From NCBI RefSeq assembly GCF_018687715.1, contig NC_056752.1, positions 51,740,653-51,804,652 on the forward strand: DNA of 64,000 bases. The letters run 5' to 3'. Source of the DNA: Carya illinoinensis. Lineage: Eukaryota > Streptophyta > Magnoliopsida > Fagales > Juglandaceae. The notes under the pieces were generated by a model, which did not search any database, was not told the origin of the DNA, and saw only the letters and a list, made by a program, of their open reading frames with translations. The position numbers and the translations under genes are program-made. Positions 20,801 to 31,832 of the stretch are shown one piece after another; position 1 is the first letter of the stretch, and each line of letters starts with the position of its first letter.

Positions 20801-23800
20801 AACGTGTTCACGAGGCCCCTGGTACACGATTTGCCCGTCGGAGAGGAGAATAATGTCGTCAAAAAGATCATAAGTTTCAGGTGCTGGCTGGAGGAGGGAG
20901 ATGACTGCTGTTCCATCAAGAATGTGAACGTATCGCTTGATCGAATTCACAATTTGAAAAGTTGTAGAACTGTCCAAACCAGTTGAAATCTCATCCATCA
21001 ACAGTACCTTTGCTGGTCCGACCAGCATCTCCCCTGGATTTCATTTTTGAAGATTTTCATACGCCTGAGACAGATAAATACAACAAAATACTATTTTTTT
21101 TAGCTTTGTATTTTTAGATGGTTAACCTGTCGTAACACGCTTCTTTTGTCCGCCTGAAATACCCCTCAGCATCTCATCCCCAACCATGGTATCCGCACAC
21201 ACTTCCAATCCCAAAACCTGTACATTCAAGAGTGAAGCAAGGTAAAGAAACTGAAGAATATTAACTGGATCGACGTTCCTAAAAGTCATTTTAATTTGTA
21301 AGGACAGAACTAAATGGCAAATTGCCGATATGACCTTTAATATATAATCTGTCGCCACGCTTGTGTCCTGACCTTCAGTTGCCTCGGCCTGAAGATTCAG
21401 AAGTCAATAAACAGATGAAAACATTGTCCATCAACGTAAGATCCATTTCCGGTAAAAGTGCACGCAGTTCAAATACTTTCGTAATACCTAACATTTTAAC
21501 GTATGAGAAAGGAAAATGACATTTTAATTTTTACGCACTTCAAAGATAAATTTAAAATCTATATGAAAAAATTATATTTTAATAATAAATCTTACTTTTT
21601 TTCAAATTGAGAACGGAGTGTTTGTACACACTATTATTGTATTTAGTATTATTCTGTGAGAAATACCTTAGCCAAATAATAATTAAATAAAAGTAAACTC
21701 ATAAAATGATATGACTTAATGTGGTTCTATAATTCATATATGTAATATATAGATCACTTGAAATTTAGATTCAAAAGTAGTTGTGGGATGGCTCAAATCA
21801 AGTACGTGCAACCTCTGAGATATGTGAGACTTTTGGAAAGAAATTCAATATCTTTTCCGGATTCTAAACTACCGCATTTACCATATATATAGAAAAGCCA
21901 ATTAACATGGTAGCTGATATTATAGCAAAGGAAGGTGCAAAAAGTAGGACCATAGATTTCGACAAGAATGATGTTAGTATTGGAAGATTACGGGGTCATT
22001 TGCAAACGGACTATTTGGAATTGTCTTATTTACGTATATAAGTTCTAACGTCTTGTTTTTTTGTATATGGTTATTTGTCCGCCTTAGTAAGGATTTTTTA
22101 ATAAAATTTTTATTTATTAAAAAAAATGTAATAAATTACTTGAAATCATATTAATTTGTGAATTTATTTTTATATAATTACTTTGTATTTGTAGCACTTT
22201 TCTTAATATATACTATACGACAAATTGATACCGCACAATGCGGTGGTAGAAAAGGGTACGTATGGAACATTTTTTTGTTCTCAATGCTTTTTTAATATAT
22301 ATAAATATCAATATATTTATATATAATTGTAAATAACAACTTCTGCCTGACCTTCATGTAGACATCGATATCAGGGTCAGGCATTATGTTAGCCTCTTTT
22401 TCTCTTCTAGACAACTCTGCCAGCATTTCTACACATTTCCAACATGATATATGAAGTACTATTAATCATCAGACAACATATTTAAACTAATAATCGAAGG
22501 AAAAGACAAAATTTAAATCCCTTGATTAATTGACTAACCATAGCGCGATCCAACCCCTTGACACCTTGCGGAAAAGGCCAAGGTTTCCCTCACGGTCATT
22601 TCTCCAATATGGACATCATGTTGACTTATATAAGCAGCAGTCCTCTGGGGTACAAATTCCTTCAGGCCATGGCCATTATAAGTCACCCTCCCCGAAAACT
22701 GGACACGAAATTCAGATAGATATTCAAATAAGAGATCGATGATGAAGCCAATGATCAAGCATATATAGAAAGAGCCCAGCCTACTGTTTAAAATCTGAAA
22801 AGGAATTCGAGATAAATTTTCACCTTTAGATCCGGATCGAGCTTTCCGGCCAACGCCAACAGAAGTGTGGTCTTCCCAGAACTTGGAGGACCCAATAGTA
22901 ATGTCATTCTTCAAAATTCATATAAACAATACGATGAGAAAATGGGTGCCCAGAATTTTTTTAAATTACAACTAATTAATCATACTATCTATAGTTTTAT
23001 AACCTGCTAGGCCTGATGACTCCACTGACATCTTTAAGGATAGTGAAACGTTTCTTTCTATTTGAAAGAATGTGGAGATAAGTCAAGAACCCCTAATTAA
23101 ACAGTTAGCGGACAAGGTAAGTGTACGAAAGAAACAAAACAAAAAAAAAAAGAAGTGAAAAATATGGTCATGAGAGGATCAATATTTCGCTGTATTCATG
23201 ATCTGCAAATTAAAGGTTACCTCTATGATATTGACATGGAAGTTGAAGAAAGTAGGTAAAGCTCTGCTTCCTACGTAAGCTTCTGCTTCTACGTTTAGAT
23301 TCTCAAATCGTACTTCAATTGTTGGAAGCTGAATTCCAACCCTGAGAAATTTCACATGAATAACAATATGCAGTACCATTAAAACAAGTATCGATCTAAG
23401 CAACCAAAAGGTCCCTCGGGAAGGATAAACTCAAAGCATAAAATCGGCATATATAGTGTTCAGAGGTCAAATCTTACCGATCTAACCGACCCTTGAGCTT
23501 CAGCAAGAACTTTTCATTATCGTCTTCAATTTTTAGCAACCTCTCAATCAACTTCTTCCTTTCTTGCTGTCCAAGATTATGTATATCGATTTCAGAGGCC
23601 TCACCCCTTGATGAAGTTAGTATGCCCTTCCTTAAACGATCGTACGTAGGAAGTTTTTCGAGTGCAGCCCATTTGAGAGCTTCTTCATCTTCTTCATCTC
23701 GTGAAGACCTCGAGAAAACTTCCACCGCATTATTCCTCCATATAGGTGAATTACTTGCACGCAAACTTCTGGCCTTGAAGACTTGAGTACCACTTTCCAT
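14820..23800 (-). CDS. Pleiotropic drug resistance (PDR1-like) full-size ABCG transporter, locus B
   Basis: ATP-driven plasma-membrane transporter of the plant PDR subfamily, known to move terpenoids, phenolics or hormones; substrate unknown here. Exons in order: 23478-23800, 23221-23341, 23004-23092, 22824-22908, 22539-22698, 22352-22428, 21335-21388, 21127-21217, 20732-21033, 20340-20621, 19935-20251, 19200-19360, 18851-18954, 18604-18760, 18397-18519, 18150-18313, 17708-18040, 16536-16826, 16362-16445, 16127-16260, 15792-16019, 15536-15707, 15186-15440, 14820-15077. Phases join without a stop: 4365 nt, 1454 residues, normal for the family. NBD1 has GPPSSGKT near residue 184 and ISGGQKKR near 323; NBD2 has GVSGAGKT near 902 and LSTEQRKR near 1009, then [13 protein letters not shown]. 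Membrane domains follow each NBD; the C-terminus is FQRR. The start MESGTQ is chosen because the N-terminus then matches locus D. Introns 6 and 17 carry foreign DNA. Confidence 0.93.
16890..17420. other. Extra DNA in intron 17 of locus B
   Basis: The intron between exons 17 and 18 is 881 bp here, against 303 bp in locus D and 475 bp in locus C. The surplus is GC-richer than the other introns and has fragments that read a little like a LINE reverse transcriptase tail on the plus strand ([10 protein letters not shown]), broken by stops. The origin is unproven. Confidence 0.3.
21780..22130 (+). mobile_element. LINE 3'-end fragment in intron 6 of locus B
   Basis: On the strand opposite to the gene, a frame reads [20 protein letters not shown] and continues to a TAA near 22041. 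The N.VAD..AKEGA block is typical of the RNase H-like domain that ends many plant LINE polyproteins. A T-rich 3' tail with AATAAA-like and A-rich sequence follows up to about 22130. The rest of the element is absent, as in 5'-truncated LINE insertions. The intron is enlarged to 963 bp, against 205 bp at the same place in locus D. Confidence 0.5.
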
Positions 23801-23858
23801 TACACCACCACAAAGCTTGAAGCTGCAGTACTGACAGCTAAATATATAACTGCAAACA

Positions 23859-23889
23859 CCCCCCCCCCCCCCCCAAAAAAAAAAAAAAA
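23859..23889. repeat. Homopolymer junction in the leader of locus B
   Basis: A run of 16 C followed at once by 15 A on the plus strand, so T15-G16 on the gene strand, about 58 bases before the start codon. It lies in the probable 5' UTR or core promoter. Lengths of such runs are often wrong in assemblies. Confidence 0.8.
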
Positions 23890-23925
23890 CTGTTAATTTC
23901 CACAATTTATGAGGCAAAACGTAAG

Positions 23926-23950
23926 ACACGTGTTAACGTAAGACACGTGT
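23926..23950 (-). promoter_or_regulatory. Paired G-boxes upstream of locus B
   Basis: ACACGTGT occurs at 23926-23933 and 23943-23950, inside a 17 bp direct repeat (TAAGACACGTGTTAA.G). The distance to the start codon is about 125-150 bases. CACGTG cores are bound by bZIP and bHLH factors in abscisic acid, jasmonate and light responses. Some plant PDR genes respond to such hormones, so a regulatory role is plausible but unproven. Confidence 0.5.
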
Positions 23951-23959
23951 TAATGTGTT

Positions 23960-26900
23960 ACGGCGAAAGGACAATATTGAGTACTTACGCGGCCCGGTTA
24001 TCATGCATGCAATGATGCAAAACAAAGAGATTTCTTCGCATTCCGCTCACGTTGAAAACGATGAGCAGAGAGCGCATTTGTATGTTTATGGCCACTCGCA
24101 ACTGATGAAACACGAGACTAATAATTATAATAATGTTCGATACGACCAAACCGACAGGGGCATCAAAAGAGTCGACTCTTCTGTCACAAGTGGGGTCGAA
24201 TGATTGAACTAAACAAAAAGATATGCCACCAGTCCAGACCAGACTGGCCTGTATTGGTTTTTATTGGGCATGGCCGCATGTGTTTTGCTACCTATCTGTA
24301 CATTCCGTACACCAATTCACGTATCATAATTTTTTTATTTAAAAAAATTATGAAAAGCTTTTTAATACTTAACAAAAAAGGTTTTTCATTCCAATATTCT
24401 TTCCAGCAGACAAGATCTTACATAATCTACTTACCCAATCCCAACCAAATCCTTTTAAATCGAAACTTCAACTTTCTGTACTGCCTTCTTCTTACCCATT
24501 TTTCACTTGGACAATGCTAAGGATGTCGCTGGAGATCCCGTTCACCTATCTCGCTGCACATTTTTTTTTTTTTTTTGAAATTTGAAATTTTTTTTTATAG
24601 AAAGATTAAGAAAATTATATTTAATTATATTATGAATTTTATACATTTTTTTAAAATATTTAAAAGTATTATAAAATAATATGAAAAAAATAAAAATAAA
24701 AATACTTTTAAATATTTTTTTCAAATCATTTTTTAATACTTTTAAATATTTTAAAAAAAGAATAAAATTCACAATATAATTAAACAATATTTTCTTAATT
24801 TTCTGTAAAAAACATTTTCAACAACAAAAAAAAAAATGTGAGCGAGACAAATAAACGGAATCTCCCAACAGAACCCTTATCATTTCCCTTTTCACTTTAT
24901 GTTTTTTCTCCTTTTCTTCAACTTTCCAAAGGAAACATCTGACTATATATATGGTTAGAGTTTTGATATCATTAAGTATCACTAACCACATATTTTACTT
25001 TTTTTATTTTTTAAAATTTTTTTAGATTTATTTTTTTAAAATTAATTTAATTTTTCTACTCATTATTTATATACCAAATATTTGATAAAAGAAAAAAAGT
25101 AAAAAATTATGTGGTATATAGACTTATGTTTACAATTTTTCATGTGATTAAGATGTAGACAATTTATAAAGGAAAAATGATTTGTACGTATTGCTATGCT
25201 TTGACTTTGATATCATCAAATATATATATATATATATAGTATATTTGTACGAGCCAGGCTCTTGTAAAGAAAAAGTATTTGTATTAGTCTGGTAGAAGCT
25301 TTTATAAAAAAGTAAACTCTACCTAAAAAAGGTATAAAAATTTATTTTTTATTAGTAGAACCTATTTTTTTACAAAAAAAATTATATTAGACTTGACTAT
25401 TTGAAACTTGTGCCTAACATTAATCTTTTATAAGAGTCTGATTTTGAGATTTTCTGTAATCATTTTTTGCTCCTCTCTATATAATTAGATATTTCTCCAT
25501 CACAAGTAAGTATTATCAATACAATTGAAGTACAACCATCATCTTCTTAATTATATATATATATTCTTAAATGCTTATTAAGGATCAATAAATTAATACT
25601 TATAGGCCTGTGTGATCGATGCACATGAATAGCTACAAATTATAAATACTATATGCACTAAAGTTAGTTAGCACACCTTAAGTCATTATATATACAATAA
25701 ATGGAGCAAGAATGCTCTTAAAAATGCTTCTATATTCGTAAATTTATTTCCAAGATTTGGTTTAAGTACCTTAAATCGATCTTCTCTCATTTTTTTACTC
25801 TCTTTTATTTTTATGCTACTAATGAGAACCTCAAACTTTGCTTTGATAGAGAGAGATCTAGAGTGAGAGAATAAATTAAGCTCTTAATTTATGAGCTTAA
25901 TTTATTTACATAATTAATTCATATACCAAGATTCGTAACTCAATATGACACTTTTACTTTCTCTATAAATTCATTAATTAGTAGATGTGTTATTTTTCAT
26001 TTTATAAACTCATAAACTAAAACTATCGACTTTTAAATGAAAAATAACAACTCAATTAGCTAGATGTGTTATTTTTCATTTAGAGATTATAATAACACAT
26101 ACTATTTAATTTAATTTAATTCAATGATATAAGAGCAGATCAATGGATGTTATGATTTCATAGGATCGGTACTACTAAAGCTCCATATATGTTTTTAGAC
26201 TTATATATCGAGTACTCTATATTATGATATATGTTAATGTAATTATCCGTATGCCTTGAACGAAAAGGTTAACATAGACCTAATTATAAAGAGGCTCTCG
26301 CCAGTAGCTTGCTTGACTAGGTAATTCACAGCCCACCTAAGAGCTAAAACTGCTTAATTGCTCATGTCATGACCCTTCAGCATGATGGCCGGTAGGTTTT
26401 CTTTCAATTGCTTTTTATTACATTTGACATTCACTATCTACCTATTGCTAACCCTTCCCTTTGCTAAAATTAGGCCCAAAGGTTCGTAATGTGAAAATCA
26501 ACATATGTGACGTATTATTTAAAAATGACTATTTACGATAAAAATAGATTTATTTTAATAAAAAATAATTATTTTTATAAAAAATAACTTACTACAAATA
26601 AATAATTTTCTTTTAGTGTCGTTACAAGAACTCCACAAATTGCAAAGTGGCATCAACATATATACACGTACGCGTGGAAGGGTCGAGACTGATCATCATA
26701 GTGTTGATAAATCCTCATCATAACCATATAAGGACACATACATTATACATATATATATATATATATAGTTTATACTTATTTTGTTTTATATATAAGATTT
26801 CTCACCACGTTGTGTCCTATTAAGAAGCGATACTTTGCAACATTTATAAATTCATTAGTTACCAAAAACTAAACAATTTCGTTTCATCTAATTATTATAA

Positions 26901-29160
26901 TTTTTTTAAATTTTTATACAAAATATAATAAATAATTCAATTTTTTCAAATATTAATACAAAATTAATATTAAAAAAATTATATTATAATAATATTTTAT
27001 TCATTACTATTCAAGACATTTCTTCTTATTTGAATTATGTAATCAAATAGGATCTTAATTGTATAAGATCGATGGTGAGAGAGACCAAGTTGATCAACCA
27101 AAATTCAGAGATAAACCATGTGGCATGTGCATTATTGGTGTCCTCCTAAAAGTTGTATTTCTTGGCCGATAAAGATTAACGTACGTATATTTTTTTTACT
27201 TGTGACGTCAATTATAAATTATTCTCACGCATAGATGCGGAAGATCTGCAACGTCTAATGCCCATAATATTACCATCATGAAATTCTCTGGTCCATGTCG
27301 ATTTATGTCGTCGACTATTTCACAAGAGTTTTGCTGAGCATGATCTGCATACGTGCATGAGTGGAATGCAATGCAAACATCAGAACTATTACTGTTACTT
27401 CCCTTGCTGAATTGGTTGGACCACTCATTTTACTTTGCTCTCCTCATGTGAACTAGATTTGAGAGAATAGAAAAAATTATAAATAATATTTATAGTTATA
27501 GAATATTGAGGAAGTATCGCATGCACCTTCTTGTAAAAAATGTGTATATATAAAATTATATAAAAAATTAATTTTTTAATAATAAATTTTAACTTTATTA
27601 TAAGGAAACAAAACGCAATATTTATATTAATCTCTAATAAAAAATGATGTATTACTCTAGTCGATAAGTTGCAGGGGTATAGCTAGTTAGCTAGGCTAAG
27701 GGGAAAGAAATAAAGTCCATTAATGCATGTATAAAGCTGCGTACATCTTCTTTGGTGCAAGAAGTCAAGATAAGTAGTAGAGTAGAATAGAGTAGATAGT
27801 GGGGAAGGCTCCCTTGACCATGGAGAATCTATGTATCTAGCTAGTTCCCAATAGGCACGATCCGCACGAACCTAGTTCACGAATCACGCATCGAACCTTC
27901 TGCTTTTTAACAACAAAAAATTATAATATGTATATATATATATATATATATACAGAGAGAGTTATTTTGCCTATTCTTATTATTCTATTAATGTAATTGA
28001 GTATATCATTTTTTAATAAAAAATAATTAATTTACTTAATTATATTAATAAAGAGTACAAGAATACAAAAAATACGTGAAAAAATAAATATATATAATAG
28101 AATTCTTTCAACAAAGAATAATGATATTAGGATTAAGTTTTGAATATTTAAATTTCATGGAAGTTATTTATTTATATTTTTTTTTGTAAAAATGTGTATC
28201 TTATTCATTTACCCACGTGTATAATTGGTTGAAATTTTAAAATAAAAAATAATATATGTTTAAATTGTTTATTATTATAATTTTGTTTTTATGTAAAATA
28301 TACACAAATAAATAAAGACGTGCATATATACCAAATTAGTAAATCATACGTGAAATATTTTTTATGAGAGACAAATTACAATCTTATAAATCACCCAGTA
28401 AAATCTTTTCTTCACACTCTGATGAGATCAATTACGACTTTAATTCTGGATCATACGTACCAAGCACCCCAAAAAAATGAAAGAAACATGCATAAAACGC
28501 ACGTTTCACGTGCAAAACGGGAGGAATATAACTAATAATTAAGGAAAGACTTTTTATTGCATCAATTGCAAGATTACAAGGTACTAAATTAATTTACTCG
28601 GACTTTTTTTCGTTGGTAGTTGGTACAGCAACTATATATGTGGCTTCTGAAAGTTGGAGACTTTTGACTTGCTTTTGTTTTCAATTTTCCATGGAAGAAA
28701 AACTATATATTCTACCTCTACCCCGACTTTATTTGGTACTTAATTCAAAACAACGTGAATAAAATGCTGAAAAGAGAAAAAGTTGAGAGAAATGAAAGCC
28801 CCTTCATTTATGTACGTGTTGAAAAAAGTGGAATTTGTGAATTACAAAAAAAAAAAAAAAAAAAAAAGGACGACAGAATTAATGAATAGTCTATAAATAA
28901 TTTATCGTAATTATTATTATTATTATTTTTCTTATAGTAATATACCATCAAATTAACTACCTGATTTTATAAAATTAATTAGGACCAGAAAGTAATCAAC
29001 TCCAAGTACAGGGAGATTTTCTTTGTAGTTCAATGCAATTTGAAGGTGAAAATGGCTTCTAGAACCTCACCGTTGTGATCAATAATTAGCGTGACCATGA
29101 ACAAATTAAAGAAGCTCTAGAAATAAAGCCTAGCCTACATGAGTTATCTACTTAATTATC
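23960..29160. other. Intergenic region upstream of locus B
   Basis: About 5 kb of AT-rich DNA without a supported gene. It contains TA runs (about 25217-25238, 26748-26767, 27930-27952), an A22 run near 28846-28867, a local set of direct and inverted copies of GTTATTTTTCATTT (about 25988-26080), and a diverged MITE-like stretch near 26870-27060. The frames at 23955-24203 and 24200-24520 have no family features. Confidence 0.6.
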
Positions 29161-29289
29161 TATCTAAGACCTACCATTTGTGGGCCTTTTCTTTGACAAT
29201 CTAAAATTAGAGTGGACACAAGCAATTAAGTTCCATATGAAGGCATCCTTTCTTGGCCTTACTACAATTATATGATCTATCAAAAGCAC

Positions 29290-29725
29290 AACCATCACCC
29301 AGTAATCCGATATCCACTGTTTCTTTTTATCCTCTGTAGAAGCAACAGAACTGAAGATCAAAGCAGCATTCTTTATAGTTCATCAAAATGATTGTTGCAA
29401 GTACCTGCTTCCGACATTTTTAGCCAAGAAGGCTGCTTAATATAAATCAAGAATATCCAAACCAACTTCTGAGGATCCATGAACGAAGAAGGGCATATAC
29501 CCAAGATGGATAGAAGAGCAGGGAGGTCCCTTTGTTTGACATCTCTGCCATTCAATTCAGCCAATTCCTGGCCTCTTTATTGGCAACTATTCTCTAGAGT
29601 CTTGATAGGAAGCTTTTGACAGCTCCTTACTAACATGCACCATACTTTTGGGCTGTCAAAGCAGCTGGGAGGCTTTTTCTGTTGCCATTTGCTGCAAGTT
29701 CACCTACCTAATTTTCTTGTAAAAG
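29290..29725 (-). pseudogene. Scrambled PDR relic (parts of exons 10, 11 and 13)
   Basis: Read on the minus strand, 29725-29590 matches exon 10 of locus D (block around the KKELLKA coding sequence, with small deletions), 29545-29425 matches exon 11 (the DLLFYPSW region, shifted in frame) and 29340-29295 matches the start of exon 13 and its acceptor (CTCTGTAGAAGC on the plus strand). Exon 12 is missing. Stops and shifts are frequent. It lies just downstream of locus C, whose own exons 1-12 are absent, so it is either a fifth copy or a moved piece of C. Confidence 0.7.
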
Positions 29726-31153
29726 GATAATTTTGAGCACTATAACGGGACTAAAAATGAAAGCAAACCTTAGCTCGGTAGTAATATCAATTATCAAGTG
29801 TTTAATAATACATATGGACGTGATTGAGGTACCCCAAATACAACCCCCTTACAATCAAAACATGACTTCTCTATCGCCTTTGGAAATTAAAGACCATTAT
29901 AGAAAAGGCAAAGATACATCCAAAGAGGACCGCAAAGCCAGCAACCCCAACTGCCGCTGCTGCAAGAAAATCATGTTTGTATCCGTACGTAATAACTTCT
30001 CGTAAAAGCTTCAACTGTGATACCAGTATCAAGCATGTCCTTCACATCCCCAAATTGTGAAGCAACCAATCCATACATGGACCAAGCTACTGGACATGCC
30101 CAGTAGTACCACCTCCACCACATAAGAATCCGCTGTCGTTGACCAGATATAGAAATAAAGAAAAAGAACATCAAGTTAGATTTTGTTAGATGCATGTATC
30201 ACATAGAATCTGCATACAAAAACTGGCTTATACTCACAGGTAGTGGGATAATGAATCCCGAAAAGATGTTCCATAGTGCATAAAATGCAGTGGCAAATAT
30301 GATGGCAAAGTGATGATTTGGTGTCACGGCTACACACATCATGCCATATAAGGTGAAGTACAATAACGTGAAGTACATAAAAAATAGGTACCAAAAGAAT
30401 TTGGCAGCAGTCCATTCAAATCCAATCATTGGATAGACTATGACACTGTATACTGCAGCTTGTACAAAAACATATGAGAGCTCAACCACAACCTGCAACG
30501 AAAGATTGAAATGAATTAGGATGAAAATTTTCTTTCATTATTATTGATCATGTCTGCTAGATATATCCCCTTATTTACCTGTGCAAATGCATATTAAAAG
30601 GCTGAAAACATTCCAGCAGCTCTTTCTCTGTAGAAGACAGTTCGTTCAACATCCACAACCGGCTGAGCAGCTGAAGCATTTTGGATTCCCAGGAAGATAG
30701 TGGCAGCATACATGGAACCCATTGCATTAAAGAGATCTTGTTGTTTATTGCTACAATTTGAAATAGTTAAATCAAGATGTAGCAATAAACTGCAGGAGTT
30801 CAAATTTCTTCTTCCAATGGTAACTTACATTTTAGAGCCAAGACCCAAGAACATTGTCCCAAAGGTCAAGGCTATGGCAATTGTAAAGAGCATTCTTGCG
30901 GCAGTGTATGGAGGGTTGCACCAGTAGGACCAGTGTTGTTCCCATAAGCAAGCCAAGCATTGTGCGAAAAGGGATTGTGAGTATTGAGATGGAAAATAGA
31001 GGTCCTTGGAACCAGGAGCAGGCTTGCTCGATTGTTTAATAAGAGCTTTGTTTCTCCTGATGCATTGCAATACAAGTTATACAACATTAGAGTTTCAGCC
31101 CCAAATTCAACGTACAAGAAACTGGGACAAAGATCTTCTATCAATATTGTCAA

Positions 31154-31752
31154 TGTAGCGGTAAAACCACTTTTATGGACTTTTATGGGTAAAAAATGGT
31201 GGCTAGTTAAGCTTACGTTCACATTTGCTTCCGCCATCTTTCACCGCCAAAGCCACCTTTATGGGTCAAAAATGGTGGCTAGTTGACAACCTACATCAAG
31301 CTTGCGTTCATATTTGCTTCTGCCATCTTCCACCGCCAAAGCCACCTTTATGGGTAAAAAATGGTGGCTAGTTGACAACCTACATCAAGCTTGCGTTCAC
31401 ATTTGCTTCCGCCATCTTCCACCTCTTTTAACTCCTATAAATACATATTTTTGCTTTTAAAAACCTATCCCATTTTGAAAGAAAAATTTAGAGAAAGAGA
31501 GAGAGTTTTAGAGAGAAAAATAGTGAGGTTTCTCCTATATATTGTCTTTCTTTTTATAATAAAGAGTGAGTTTTCTCCTTTTATAAAAGAGGGTATTGTC
31601 AATTGTGCTCTCCTTATTCAAGAGAGAAATTCTTGTAATCCTTTTGCTATAAGTGAAATTCTTCTACAATTGGGGTTCCTTATTATTTCTTTTATTCTTT
31701 CTCATTTCTACTTCAGTTGTAATTGTATGCCCCGTACCACGACCTCCTAACA
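31154..31752 (+). repeat. 5' LTR of the copia element in locus C (599 bp)
   Basis: TG at 31154, CA at 31752. It is 89 bp longer than its partner because a block starting TTGACAACCTACATC is present twice, at 31283 and 31372, against once in the 3' LTR. A TATAAATA box lies near 31436-31443. Confidence 0.93.
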
Positions 31753-31753
31753 G

Positions 31754-31765
31754 TGGTATCAGAGC
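31754..31765 (+). promoter_or_regulatory. Primer binding site, initiator Met tRNA type
   Basis: TGGTATCAGAGC one base after the 5' LTR, the standard primer site of plant copia elements. Confidence 0.9.
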
Positions 31766-31832
31766 ATTAGGTTTATAGTCGGTTTTCGTGCTACAGTTAG
31801 ATCCAGTTAGTGGAAATGAGGCATCTTCAATA

